64,000 bases of DNA from Diphasiastrum complanatum (Eukaryota > Streptophyta > Lycopodiopsida > Lycopodiales > Lycopodiaceae). Shown in pieces: positions 1 to 13,187 of the stretch (positions are counted from its first letter, which is position 1; each line of letters opens with the position of its first letter). The DNA is taken from assembly GCA_029204225.1 (NCBI GenBank), contig MU831856.1:36303-100302 (forward strand), written 5' to 3'. A program made the position numbers and the translations under genes. The notes below the pieces were generated by a model. The model did not search any database. It was given only the letters and a program-made list of their open reading frames with translations, and was not told the DNA's origin.

Positions 1-1
1 T

Positions 2-343
2 TCTGAGACAAAGTCAACTGATACTGACCAATGTGAAGCAGAAAAGGACACCAAATCTGCATTACTAAATGAGAATGGTTTCTATCTAAACTCTACAGAC
101 TCAAATTTTTATTTCAAGTCTGTATCGGATTTTTTCATCAACTCCACTCTTTATGGAAATGATATTCTACTATTTAGTTTCAAACTGAATCTGATGAAGC
201 TAAAATGCAAGTTAGCACTGGAGTTCAAAAGGCCTGATCAAGTTCCAGCCAACTGCTGTCACGGAGAACAAAAAGACAAACATGATGGCAGCAATGTTGG
301 GGAAAGAGGGTGTGTGAGTGTGAGAAACAAAAATAGCTCGTAA
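2..343 (+). CDS. Possible 3' exon of an unidentified gene (open at left edge)
   Basis: A frame with no stop runs from base 2 to a TAA ending at base 343, about 113 codons, and is open to the left. It has no ATG near its start, so it would be the end of a coding region or exon that begins outside the window. The translation is rich in Ser, Asp, Asn and Lys and shows no motif I recognise. Chance is a real alternative in this AT-rich DNA. It lies downstream of the taxilin gene on the other strand. Confidence 0.2.
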   Translation, partial: SETKSTDTDQCEAEKDTKSALLNENGFYLNSTDSNFYFKSVSDFFINSTLYGNDILLFSFKLNLMKLKCKLALEFKRPDQVPANCCHGEQKDKHDGSNVGERGCVSVRNKNSS

Positions 344-1018
344 AGAAAACGAACATGAAAAGAAGTGAACTCGAAACTCGAACAAGAAACGAACTCAAAC
401 GGAAGATGTTCGTGCGCAACAGAATGAGCTATATTACTCTTTCCCTAAGCATGACTACGCCTATAAAAAACGAACAAAATGTTAGTGATCACGGTCGATC
501 TGATTACGTACCAAACTTTAAGTAACAACACATCAGAAAAATAATTTATCACAAACAGCTAGACAAACTATTAGTCACGAATGATTCGTAAAGAGCTAAA
601 CTGAGCTTGATTAATAATCGGTCACGAAAGGCAAGACTAAATATTAGTCGTCAACAACTAGAATGCTAATAATTCGCTAAGAACAGATTACCAGATTGAG
701 CAACAAGAGAGTCAGACAGAATGAGGAAAAGCATAGCAATATCGACACAAATCTAAACACAGATCAACAGAGCTGTTATCAGATTAAGTATAGCAAAATA
801 TATATGTCAATAATGTTGTGGAGCACAAGACAATAGCGGACGAAATCGTGTGCTCTACAAAGCCAATTCAATCTGTAAAAGGGATGAACCATTTACTGAC
901 AATACAAAAGAATCAATGCGCAAGGCATCTACTTCATCTATGTTTGATAAGCTTCTGATGCTATTATTTTCACACACGCCTTTTGAATATGCAAGTGGTA
1001 TTCAATATATATACAATT
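344..1018. other. Gene-free AT-rich stretch
   Basis: No long frame or element is recognisable. The stretch is AT-rich with short imperfect repeats of TAATA/TTAGTC type. I see no function. Confidence 0.4.
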
Positions 1019-1630
1019 TTATAGGTGTGCAATGCCTTGGCTTTGGCAGTACTCCTTAAACTCGATAGAGATGTATTCTCCACCATTGTCTGACCTTAGG
1101 GCCTTGATCGTCCTTTCAGTCTCTTTTTCTACACGCTCCTTGAAGATTCTGAAGCAGTTGAAGGCTTCTGATTTCTTCTTTATAAAGTACACCATAGTCT
1201 TTTTGGAAAATTCATCAATAAAAGTTACAAAATACTTTGCATTCTTTGGCGAAGGATTTTTCATCGGGCCACAAATGTCTGAATGTACAATGTCTAACAA
1301 TCCTCTAGCAATATGCTGATGGCTTGATTTAAATGGTTTTCTAGTCTGTTTACCAATTAGACGGTCTTTATCACAAGGATAGTCGAGATCAAGAACAATA
1401 GATTGTCTAGACATTTGTTGTACAACAACATGATTCAAGTGACCAAGTCTATAATGCCAAAGTAAACTTTTATTTGCATGAATGGAAGTACTGAGCGCCT
1501 GACTAGAGGCATAAAAGCAATGAACTTTACAAAATCAAGAAAACAGAAAGCTCGAGTTTTTCGTTGGCAGGAAAATTCCGACCTAGGGACAGCGGGTGGG
1601 ATCGGTTCGGAATTTTTTTGAACCTTCACT
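1019..1630 (-). mobile_element. Ty1/Copia fragment: pre-integrase and integrase core
   Basis: The minus strand encodes a pre-integrase piece (LWHYRLGHLN-like, near 1440-1490) followed by an integrase core with HSDICGPM and LRSDNGGEY motifs. These are typical of plant Copia polyproteins. Only this part of the element is seen; gag, protease, reverse transcriptase and LTRs are not attached. It is a broken, old fragment. Confidence 0.8.
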
Positions 1631-1639
1631 AAATTATCT

Positions 1640-2790
1640 GAGCGCCTTCAAACATGTTGGATCGGGTCTAATTTTTCCGACTCACAACATATTTTTTTCA
1701 AACTAGTACATATTTTTCGATCCTTTGTATAAAATCTGAACCTGTGTAATTTTTGAGCATTGTCGACCCAACGACTTCACGTTGACAGTCCACCTACATT
1801 GTACATATATTTATAGTTATGAGGCAGTTGTAATAACTGTAGAAGAAGTGGTTGTAGTTATTTTGAGTATATCAAGAGCAGTATCTTCATCATAAAACTT
1901 TTTCTAAAATCTCCAATCTTCTTATCTTTTGATCTTCTGATATCTAAAACATTTGATAATTGTATCTGTTAATTCATTCAAATAGTTTCGTTGCATGTGT
2001 TATCACACACAACGATCAGAGTTATCATTCTGTAGCCAACTGAAGTTTGCTCTTCATGCAATTGTACTCCTTGTGGATATTAATCAGAGTACATTTTGTC
2101 CCACTGCAGTTGTTGTTCCATTGCGCATCTTTGATTCATTTATTTTGAACGTTCTGCTGCTAATTGTGGCGCTTTCGATCCTACTGCCCACTCGCTCAAG
2201 CTTCTGCTCACAAATCCACTGATTTTTGACATGTACTACCATAGTTTGGATGTCATATGATGTCTTAACTTAGATTGAGACGTAATTGACAATGCCAACC
2301 AATACTTTCCTATTCTTGAAAAATTTAACCTTAAAATGCTAATTTTCCATAACTCCAATTGAAAGTAAGCTCTTCATTAGCCCAAGCACATTAGTGATTG
2401 CAAATATCATTTTTTACAAAAAGAGACAATGAAAACACTAAAAATTTGTTTGAATTCTATTTAGTTGATTGAAAATCTCCTTCCTAGATTCCCACACAGT
2501 CTAGAGCCCCAAATCTATCACATCGATGATGATCCTTCCAGCAATCAAGGCTTTAATACGGAGTCATGAATTCGATTACAAAATTGGCAATTCTCACGTA
2601 CCTACTGATGAATAGAATCATTGAAAGGAAAAGTAGGAGCAACTCTCCACACAAGCATCACTAGTAATTGTGCTAGCCCAAAAGTCACAATTACAAGATA
2701 AATAGTAATTGGGGCTCTAAGTAGCTACTAGTCCATCAACCTAGTGGTCTAGAAAGAGAACAAAAAACATAAAAGATACAATTAGTGATT
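1640..2790. other. Gene-free stretch
   Basis: No coding region is supported. The short frame at 1995-2222 has no family features. Nothing else is recognised. Confidence 0.4.
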
Positions 2791-2796
2791 GTATTT

Positions 2797-3024
2797 TTAA
2801 ATCTTAGATCTATCTTGTAAGGGAACATAAGCATTGCATGTGCATAAAAAAACTTTGAGATCTTTCACATTAGGCTTCTTACCATCAAGAAATTCATAAG
2901 GTGACTTACCATCAAGTAGAGCACTTGGCAATTTATTCCAAAAAGAGTTAGCACAACTAATTGCCTCCCCACAAAATGTCAAAAAAAGATATTTGTTTTG
3001 AAATAAGAGCCTTAGCACACTCAC
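2797..3024 (-). mobile_element. Ty1/Copia fragment: integrase C-terminal part
   Basis: The minus-strand translation carries the Copia integrase tail pattern (FWxE-A--CAN, SPYEFLDGKKPNVKDLKVF). The order relative to the integrase core at 1.0-1.6 kb is wrong for a single element, so this is a separate fossil scrap. Confidence 0.7.
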
Positions 3025-3180
3025 AAACGGCTTTTTGAGCCTTTTTTTGGGCTTTTTTTTGGCCTGTTGAAAACTAGAAAATTAATTAATTAACCACGAT
3101 GCACCATGGTTCTTGGAACCAAACTTAGTGAACTGTACAGTTCCAAGAATCGTGGTGAACCGTCCAAGGTTCATGGGAAT

Positions 3181-3182
<2 letters not shown>

Positions 3183-3231
<49 letters not shown>
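3183..3231. repeat. (TA)n microsatellite
   Basis: An uninterrupted TA dinucleotide tract of about 47 bases. The flanks have no element ends that I recognise. Confidence 0.95.
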
Positions 3232-3234
<3 letters not shown>

Positions 3235-3479
3235 GTAGGGTGACCCGGACGCGGACGCGGACGCGCGTCTGAACGCGTCCACCTGGACGCACTTTTATTT
3301 TTCCCTCACATTTTAGTGTATTTTAGGGTCTTAAAAAAAAATTGGACGTGTTCGAGTCTGGACACTGGACGCGGACGCAAAATGGTCACGTGGTTTTGGA
3401 CAAATGTGAGTGAGTATATTCCCTTCAACTTGGAGCTTTTTTTGCTTGTAATTAGGTTATGTCAATATGGTATTTTTGC

Positions 3480-3700
3480 TTATGATGACTTCTAGATTTT
3501 TGATCCAACTTGTCACTAGCAAAATCCGAGTCCGAGTAGCCAAAAATAGATAGATCTTTACTTTTGTAAAGCAAACCAAAATCATGAGTTGAAGATATAT
3601 ACCTTAGGACCCTCTTGGCTGATTTCCAATGGTAGATCTTGGGATCTTGCATATATTGACTAAGCTTGTGCACTCTATACGAATCCCATTGACTTTTAAG
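3480..3700 (-). mobile_element. Ty1/Copia fragment: RNase H region
   Basis: The minus strand encodes HWKSAKRVLRYI followed by a GYSDSDFASD-like stretch, the hallmark of the Copia RNase H region. It is a short fossil piece with no LTR attached. Confidence 0.75.
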
Positions 3701-3809
3701 ATTCGTAATTTTTATATTGTGACAATAATGTTTAGATTTGTATAGATCTTTTAAATTCAAACACACACACGCACGTGTATTGACTATTACATTTGCATAT
3801 TCATACATG

Positions 3810-5980
3810 TTACACCATCAAGACCTACCAAATCTTTAAAAAAGTCAGATAAATGCTTTGAGATGATTTATTGATTGATTGTTTTCTTCCTTAATATATT
3901 GCAGTGCATGTGCTTTACATGAAATTTTTGACATCGTGTTCCAAAAGAACACATAAATAATGTACATGAGTTTCCTTGCAAATCCAAACAAGCAATAATA
4001 ATCTACTTATATTCATGCCAATACATTTGATCGGTGTTAAAGAGCTTCATGGACAACGTCAACAATCCATGAGGGTTAACACCAAAAACTATAGGTTGGA
4101 GAATGATTGGGAATCTAATACATACGATATGAAAAGCAGATTACTTCTTATTTTAATTCATGATTTGCTTCTCTTATCCTTGGCAAATTTGTGCATTTCT
4201 TTATCACGTAATGCGAAAGCATTGAGAGCAAAGAGTAAAGTTTCTTGAAAATAATGTCCATAAATGTATCTAAATCAGAACAAGATTCTCTTGATTAATG
4301 AAAAAGACTAGGGGCACAATAAACAAGCGTCCAAAGCTCTAGAATAAACTCTTTGACTCTTCAAGTCTAGAGTAAACTTTTAAGCTCTAGGTCTTATAGT
4401 GAGCTCACTCATGAGAAGCTAGCTAAGCTGTAGATTGAAATCTTAGCCTGAAGGAACCAAACAGAGAAACCATTATTTTGAGTTGAACAAGTTGGGGGAA
4501 CATTATTCTTGTGATCAAAGTAAGATAACTTGTAAATGTAGGTAGGAATTATGTTGATTGGACAATACAACATGTCCAGAGTATGTCCTCAAATAAACAT
4601 TTACATTTTCAGTCAAACTTGGCACTGGATGAGGTAAACCATATATTCTTATTTTTTGTATAGCCAGAATTTGAACAGAATGTCATTGACTGAATACCAC
4701 TGACATTCTTAACAGTGACAGGCAGCACATCCCTTTGTTAAGAAGTGTATAGAGCGCAAAAAGCCAGGTTCTACTTACTGGCTACTTCTGTATTCTCGTT
4801 CAACTGGGGTCTAAGCTTCGTAAATGGTTTAAACAGACTTCTTCATTTCTTCATAAAGTACACTATATGTTCCTTTTTGGAGAAAAAATTGAACTATATT
4901 AAATATTGCAAATGATTGCATCCACCATGCCAACCAGCCTGATATCATAAAATTAATAGTAACAGATCCAGAATTGACTGGATCTCAAATTTTTGGCTGA
5001 AACTGCATGGTACAGACTTCTAGTTATAAGGAGCTGTGCTTTTATCCTCATTCCTTATCATGAATATTGGAAGTCCTGCCATGCATCCATCTCCTGTTTG
5101 AAGAAGCTCATCCCTTGATCACCAATTGGTTTGTCGCATAGTTAAGTAGCCAAAATGGGTGGTTTAGTCCTCAAAGATATTGCAGGTTGATTAGGACTCA
5201 AATTCCCCAAGACAAAAAGTTGTATATGCATAGTATTGTGATTTTAACCAATTTACCTAGCATCACTGACCTCTCGATAGTTGAGCACCTTTGAGCAACA
5301 TCCTTAAGAAGTTAAAAGATTCAGTATACACAGCCTGAAGAAGTGCAGGTGCAATGAACCATAAAGCATGTAATTCTACAAATGGAAAAGAGTACATGCC
5401 GTCAGGATGAAAATCGTGCCAAAATGTTCCAAACTCATGGTAGAGTAACCGGTTAAGAGCCTTAATAAGAACTTATGACTTGCAGTTTGAAGGTCTAGAA
5501 TCCAAAAAACAGGGTCCTGGTGACCAAAAACCTTTTCATCTGCACCTCCCATCTCTCAATCATCACCACTTGCAATCTGTCATCCTGCATGCTTTACGAG
5601 CCACAAATCGCACTTTGAGATACACTTGATTTTTCAGGTAACACATCGTGGCAGGGAATGTTCCACGCATGCAATAGAATGTATATGCTTCCTTCATGCG
5701 TGGGAACCATATTCATTGATACTACCAAATCTTCCACAAAATGCACTGTAATGCTATCCCTTCTTTCATGTAGACCATCCCAATCTTAGAAAAGGCTTTT
5801 CATAAGAATCATGTGACATCTAAGAGTTTCAGTTCTCTCCTTCTGAAATGCACCTACACTCTTCACTGCTACTGGTCAGTCTTACACTAAATACTGGAAA
5901 ATACATTCATCATCCAAGTACATCTTGAATCATAGAAAAACCCCAGAACCTAAACCTAATCAGACAGCTCAACTTTCACA
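3810..5980. other. Gene-free 3' flank of the taxilin gene
   Basis: About 2.2 kb without a supported gene or element. The 90-codon frame at 3976-4248 has no recognisable features and is probably chance. Confidence 0.4.
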
Positions 5981-5983
5981 CTA

Positions 5984-5989
5984 TTTATT
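5984..5989 (-). terminator. Candidate poly(A) signal of the taxilin gene
   Basis: AATAAA on the minus strand, about 285 bases past the taxilin stop codon at 6274. It is the first exact AATAAA I found downstream. Position and motif fit a 3' UTR end, but no transcript evidence is available. Confidence 0.4.
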
Positions 5990-6273
5990 TGAAGCGAATT
6001 GAATGCAAATATTTGGGTAGATGAGATTCAACCTGACCCACAACTTCTCAATGTAGATTTACACTATTAGGCACTAGGCTGTAGCTAAATGTTATTCCAC
6101 ATGAATATACACATACTATGAGGCCAGATGACAAATTCACAAGCCAAGCCGTTCATTATGCCTAAAACATCACAGGAAGGGTTCCAGGTACATCTGAAGT
6201 ACTTTGAGAGGGCTCACCATTTGGCAGTTGTTTCTTCTTCATTGGCAGACCTTGAAGAGGCCAACATTGTCGA

Positions 6274-6312
6274 TTAACTTTCGTTTTCTTCTGAATGTTT
6301 CTTCTCATCAGT
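6274..6312 (-). CDS. Taxilin coding exon 12 (residues 510-521 and stop)
   Basis: Encodes [12 protein letters not shown] then TAA. The acceptor GAATGAATCAG follows a T-rich stretch. Such short charged tails are common in plant taxilins. An acceptor 9 bases further in (GATGAG) would also keep the frame. Confidence 0.7.
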   Translation of the reverse strand, partial: TDEKKHSEENES

Positions 6313-9300
6313 CTGATTCATTCAAGCAAATATACAATGCTAATCAAAAGCAAAACATTTTGACTAAATTTTGAAAGGAGCAAAATTTACCCTTAACTAG
6401 ACCATAAATCATACCATATCACATAATTGTAGAGACACTCATGCTGTAACAAGCATTAAACTAAAACGAGGTCCAATGCAAATAGTGATAACAAAAATCA
6501 CAATTTAAAAAAATCCCTTTGAAATTCTACCTCCTCTGAGGGTGCAGGAACACTAGGAGCAACAGGAACAGACTTCTGTTTGCACTCAGCATGCAGTGAC
6601 CGACAGAGTGCTTCAAGCTTCTCCTTTTGATTCTTTGTTGTATCCAATTGCTTCTTCAAAAGGGCCCTCTGTTGATAAGACATGGAATTGATCTCAGATC
6701 TCATCTAAATTCACAGCTCAGCCCAGAATTTCAAGAGATAGTCCAGAGCTTGATTCACATAAATGTGCACTTACCTCATCAAGAAGCTCAATGATAGAGA
6801 CATCGGATTTTTCAGACTTCTTTCTAAGAGAAAGATTTTCCTTCTCTAACCGCTTGATCGTTTGTGACATCTGGTTAGTCATAATGAAAGGCATAAACAG
6901 AAAAGAAAGCATCTTGCTGCCTCAATAACACTGCCAAATGAGGATCGTAGAAGTGCATGGAGAACAACTATCACAAACAAGAACCGAATCTGTTGAAATA
7001 AATATCGTATGACTACCTACCTTTTCCATCTCTTGCTTGAAAGATGTGAATACTTCATTGCTCTTTGTTAATGTCTCCTGTGTCAGCAAACAGAATCACT
7101 CGTTTCCTTCACTACGAAACATATTATGGACGAATGTTGCAGGAGAGACAGTTAGCTTGAAGCTAACCCAATATTCATAGTAGCATAAAAAAACAGCACC
7201 TTGTTTCAATTGCAAATTAACAAGTATACTGAAAAGTCATAAACAAAATATCTTATTAGAAAGGTTTTAAACTAAATTGTGCAAGCAATCAGCAAATAAA
7301 GTACTTATGGCACGGTGCATTGGAGCACCAATGAACACAGAGCATGGAGTTCCATATTCTTCAGGTTTGGATAACCAGAATGCTTTTTGAAAAGTTCTTA
7401 AATTGGGCTCCCTTCTCTTCATGCACCTTGCAGCATTCCTTATGTTTAAGGTTTGGGTCTCCCACATTTGACATTCCTAAAAAACTCTCTTTTCCAGGCC
7501 TATTGTTTTCCCTCTTCCTCTGGGCCCTTCTTCATTGCACCCTGCTATGCATTCCCTCTCCATCTGCCTGCTAACTTTCATTCCTCAACAGCAGCCAGAT
7601 GGCCATTCCTTCTCCCACTGAAAATAGAGAATCTTCTTCCCTCTCTTGCTTCACCTGTATCCCTTTGCTCCCTGCCCCTTACTTGGCCGTACGAATGACT
7701 AGAGAGTGAGCATAAAATCCTCAGCCGCTTGTACCTATATCTTTTCCTCCAGCCTCTCCCTATGGCAATGCAGGTCCCTTCTTCCTTCTGGCCATTCTCT
7801 TTCTATGCCAGGGTTCTAGACTCTCCCTCTTTGAAAGAACAAACTTAGGCTGAAAATATTCAGTGAAGGAAAAGGCATTCCGTTCATAATTCTCTGGAAA
7901 TAACCAGGAAAAGGCCTGTCCGCTTCCAACATTTCTGATGGGATGGAACTAAGCTTCCTGGTTTGAGGAATTATACAAGGTAGAAATAAAATATTTCTCA
8001 GCTGGTTACTATTTGAACAACTACTTAGCAATTTCAAGAAAAAATTTCTTCATAATCATCTCGGAGACTAGAATGGTTGAATAGCAATGCTACCCAAAAA
8101 TGAAACACTACTCTGCTGATCGTCGCCGGAGGCCAAGATCATCCTAGTCTAAAGCATGTATCCGATGTGGATCATCCTCTGCTCTATGGAACTCTGTATG
8201 CGTGGATCCAGTCCTGGCATTAAAGTCGCCAGCTGAAAACTGATGTGTCCGATGGGAAATAACAAATGGCCAGAAAGAGGTCACGGTTCAGTCCCATCAA
8301 AGTCCGGTCCACCCGAATCCAAATATAGTGGGCTTGCTCATCTGTATGCACCAACTCGACCCAAGGCCGAATGAAGTCACGGACTAAGCAGGCCACCCTA
8401 CCAGAACCCCGATCTGTCAATGCTCTCGTCGACCGCCGATGTGCAGAGTACCAGCAAAAACCCGTAACAACCGGTAGACCTCTTTCCGCTCATGTGTCTC
8501 GGTGAATAGGAAGAGATTACCCTCCGCACAAAAGTCTCTAAAATCGCCAACAATAGCTGAAGAGTGAATGCCATTGCAGTTCCATAGCCTCAACCGCAAT
8601 GCTCGAGAAGGACCCCTTGAACCGCTACTTAGTCCGAGGGGCCTTAATCCCTATTTGTCAAAACGGAGGATCGATGTATCGAGCCTTCCCATCCCGATAA
8701 ATTACCCTCTTCCCCAAAGCTTTTGCCTCCGATCCGCAACTTGCATGGGAGTGAGATCATCATCCATAAATATAAGTGTACCTCTAAGCTTGGCCCGCAG
8801 TTTGAGGGTTGCCCGTCTCTCTTCCAAATTCGTGAAGCGAACTATGAGTGTAGAAGGGTCTCTCTTGGTTCTCCAAGCTCTATCCATCCCTTCGGAGTGA
8901 TGGGAGAGTGTGCTTGAGAGAAAGCTGGCTGCTTCAGTCATTGGATCGTTGGTGTCTTCAACTCCGCGGACCCTAATATTCAGGGATTTGTATTCTCGCA
9001 TTCGCTCTTCGGATATGGTGGCCGAAATGACTCGGTTGAAGGATGGTGTACCCTCCCTAACATCCTCTTGAACAAAGAAGCCCACGATTTTGTCTCAGCC
9101 TTATGTTGCTCTATCTTCTCTTCCAACTCTTGAATCTTAGTAGGTTCTCCTTGTCGGTCTCACTAGCCAACTGATGTGAGAGCTGGCCCATGTAAAAGCC
9201 AAGACTGGGAACCCCGACTATGTATAAAAAGTGTCTGATATACTGGTGAGTACCCATGGGAAGATCTGTAATAGAGATACCAAATGACTCAAGGAGGAGG

Positions 9301-11847
9301 TGGGATGCCTGAGAAAACCATGACAGCCTGTAGCTCTGATCATGAAGATAGTGTGAAGAATCTATTTGTATAGGTGGAACAATGAACTCGGCAAGGAGGA
9401 TCTCGTGTGGAAAAGAGGGCTTCGCCCGAATCATACGAGCTAACATGGTAGTTTGTAATCTCGAAATATTGGCCCAGTGTGAGGAGGAAAGGTACACCAT
9501 GTCTCTGCTGCATGTAAGGCTATGGGGGTGAAAATTGTATCAAAAAGTCTATGCTTACTCCGAGCAACCCAAATGGACTTCCAGAAGCAAAACCGCTTAG
9601 CTAAACAAGGGAGACATGTCCCTTGTGGTAGCTGCATGCTAACTGTAGGACTAGAGAAAAATATCCTGAAGTAAGTATATGAAGAGACCGCTGCATGAAA
9701 GATCTAGAACCATTGAAGACCATAAACTTGGTCTTCGCAATGTTCACTCCCAAGCCCCATCGGGTGCAAAAGACTTGTAAGAAATCCAATTGCCTCTGTT
9801 AGCAGTCTGATTCTTCGCTTCCTGCTTGAATTGCTGAAAATACTTGAAGGCTTTTGATTTCTTTTTCAAAAAATAAACTATTGTCCTCCTCGAATACTCG
9901 TCAATAAAGGTTAGAAAGTATTTTGCTCCCCCTATTGAGAGAGTCTGCATGGGTCCACATATGTCGTTGTGCACAATATCTAACAAACCTTTGGATGTGT
10001 GTTGTAAATCAGATTTGAAAGGAGTTCTAGCATGCTTGGCTAGAATACAGCTTCGACAAATTGTACAGTCGGATATATTGTCACAATCAAGATCTTAAAC
10101 AATCTGCTTAGTCGACATTTTTAAGACAAGTAAAATTGACATGACCCATCCTATTATGCCATAGTAAATCTCTATCTTCCAAAGTAGTAGATAGAGCCTA
10201 AACAATCGAAGTATTGCAATGACCAAGCTTGTAAAGATTACCCTTGCCCCACTACTGGCAGACCATCGCTGCCTCCAACCTCCAACGCTGCCTCCATTGC
10301 TTTCACTACTGACTTCTCCAACGCTGCCTTCATCGCTGATTCTGCAGCTGGCCCTAGCTCCATAACTAATGATAAGCTTGCATCTTTACCTTCCAGGGAG
10401 ACAGGCCTGGGGAAGGTGGAGCAGATTTAAGGAACAAGGCCATTACACCTGAATTGAACGCACCGGTTCCATTACACTCCTACCTTGCCTATCAAATCCC
10501 TGCAGACAATTACAACCTCGCAATATGTCTGACTTCGAATCTCTTAATAGCTACTTACAACATCAGTTCAATGAAGTGCTACAATTTATCGAGAAGTTGC
10601 AGCTACAAAATCAGATGCTTCATGGAGAACTTATCAAGGTCAGTCTTCAGAATAAGGACTTGCAAAGAACTATTGACATGAAGTGAAAGAGGTGCTTTGA
10701 TAAGGTGGAGAGCAGGGGGAGTTACCTCCCCCACGTTTTCTTGAAGCCATGGGTCAACATCAAACCAGTGCTGTCCGCGCTCCACAACACCCTGTCCGCA
10801 CCCTGTCAGCACCCTGTCCGCACCCTGTCAGCACCCTGTCCGCACTCTCCTAACCGTGCCTTGTCAGTACCCAGTTCGTACTCTAACAACGCCCTGTCAG
10901 CATCTGTAAGAAGCAAACTGTCCAAAACTAAACACAAGTATAGAGGTATAGAGAGAGATGAAGAAGAAGCTTTACTAACGTCTTTTCCACGCCCAAAGGC
11001 ATATAAGACGAGACAAGTACATCAGATAAAGTGGAACCAAGACGGAGCAATGTCGTCAAACAACAAAACTAAAAACCAAACTAAACTAGGAAGAGGATAA
11101 TAATATCTCATTTCCAAGAATAATGTGGGCACACACGCAGGTGGCCATTTCGAAGCTCTCACTAATTCAAACTCAAAACTCAAGCAATAGCGCCAAAATG
11201 CACTCACGCAAGAGGCGACGCTGTGCTAATAACAATGTCAACAAAAATTGGACGACCATCGCAAAATAAAACTTTCTGACCTTTGACTCTAGCTTCTGAC
11301 ATAAGTTTTTTCCGCTCTTCCCACTGAAGAGGGGTAAGACCTTCTTCTAGGTATTGATTGATGCCTCTAAGGCAGCCTCGTCGGCAAAGAATTGTCCGTC
11401 TAGAATCTTCATCTTTAAAACGGAGGAAGATGTGAGAAGGCTGGAATTTCCCACACCACATTGCAACCACAGGATCCGCGGGAACAGAAAATGTAGATGA
11501 AATGTAATCATTAACTTGTTTCAGTGAAAACGCGTGTATTAGGTTGAGGAGAGAGAATAGGGATCTGTGACAAGAGTGCTAGGAGGGGCAGCAGGTTGCT
11601 CAGCAACCTGCACTACTGCTCCACCTGCTGCATCATGAGCTGCTGCAGATGGCGGAAATAGGGGTCTTTTTGTTCTTGGCCATCTAGCGAGTAAGCACTC
11701 CACGGTCAGGCGCGATCAGTCAGCACGATCAGCCAGCAGCAGGGCAGCGATTCATCAGATCTCGCCCAGGTCCACCGTCCCGCAGATCCCGCTCAAATAG
11801 ATCCCGCCCAGGTCCCGCTCAGACATCCGCGCGCTTAGACCATCGCG

Positions 11848-11907
<60 letters not shown>

Positions 11908-13104
11908 TTTATTAATGTCTTTTCCATGCCAAAAGGCATATAAGACCAAAAGGAGTACATGTCAAGTATGTGAAAACCATGGGAGCGTATATAAACGTCT
12001 CCAAGAAAAACTATGCATAAAAGAGAAATGAGTAATATAACTGTAAACTACAAACTGCCAACTGTCCACAAGTGGGTGCAAGAATAGCTGCCAGGAGTAG
12101 AGTAGTATCAGATAATGTTGTTGCTGAATCCTAACAAGGCGAGAAGTGTGAACTACTGCATGACTATGAGTGATACACTGTCTCTGACATCGGTGAGGTG
12201 GTATGTCGTCGTCATCGTCGTCAGGCCGTGTCCGTTTCCTGGTAAAGAAAGACGTAATCTGAGCCTGAGAGCTAGGATGTGGCTGGTGAGTTGACTGGTA
12301 CATATCCTGGCGCAGCAAGACCATCTCTCGTAGCATAAGTGTGACACAGCGAGAGTCCTCATATCCCATCAGTGCTCTGAGTGTAGCAGGCATAGTCTCT
12401 CCTCTCGTGGTGTACCCTGGAATCTGCCTGGGACAACGTATCCTATAAGATGCTCTCCCTTTGGAGGTCCGAGTATCAGGTCTGTGGGGTACCATACAAT
12501 GACACTGATCATGGTGTCGATCTCGTATAGGAATAGGAGTATCGTCATCCATCTCTAAATCCGCCCGTGTTCTCCTCCTGGACAAGAAAGCTGTAATCTG
12601 AGTATGTGTATCATGAATATCTGGCTATGCATCCGATCAGGGACATCTCGTGTAACATAAGGGCCACACATCGAGGATCCTCATAGGCGATGAGAGAATG
12701 TAGAGTGGCAGGTGAGTCTCTGAATAAGCAGTGATATCGACCACGTATCTTGTAATAAGCAAGACATCTGAAAATGAAATGTTCCTCAGTCTCCACCTCT
12801 CCCAATGAACATAATCGACATATCCTTTCATCTCGTCGGGTACCCTGGAAACGTCCAATCTCAATCTCAAGCTGATGTGAAGATACTCAAAACCCTCCCA
12901 ATGTAAATCTTAAACAATGTGATAACCCAAAGTCTAGGTACTGCGGCTGGACTGGGAAGCCCGATACATCAAGCCCTAAGAAATGAGTCCAATAGAAGTC
13001 AGGTTTAACACCCAACTGTCCCTGCCAAGTATGTCGAAGATAAGCCCGATAAATGTATCGCCTGATATACTCCAACTCCGAGAGAGGGAGAGGGAGAGGG
13101 AGAG

Positions 13105-13187
<83 letters not shown>

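Noticed and set aside
1019-3700. One single minus-strand Copia spanning 1.0-3.7 kb
   Set aside because: Domain order is wrong for one element: the integrase end and RNase H lie on the 5' side of the integrase core, so they are separate scraps.
8568-8917. Plus-strand frames over the LINE at 8.1-9.1 kb
   Set aside because: They are antisense shadows of recognisable ORF1 and endonuclease frames.
10705-11100. 131-codon plus-strand frame
   Set aside because: It covers the 11-bp minisatellite and the antisense of a LINE 3' UTR, so it is a composite of repeats.
11755-11949. Frame dominated by Ser-Leu repeats (and similar frames at 12983-13286 and 37735-37946)
   Set aside because: They are translations of the (GA)n/(CT)n tracts and carry no coding signal.
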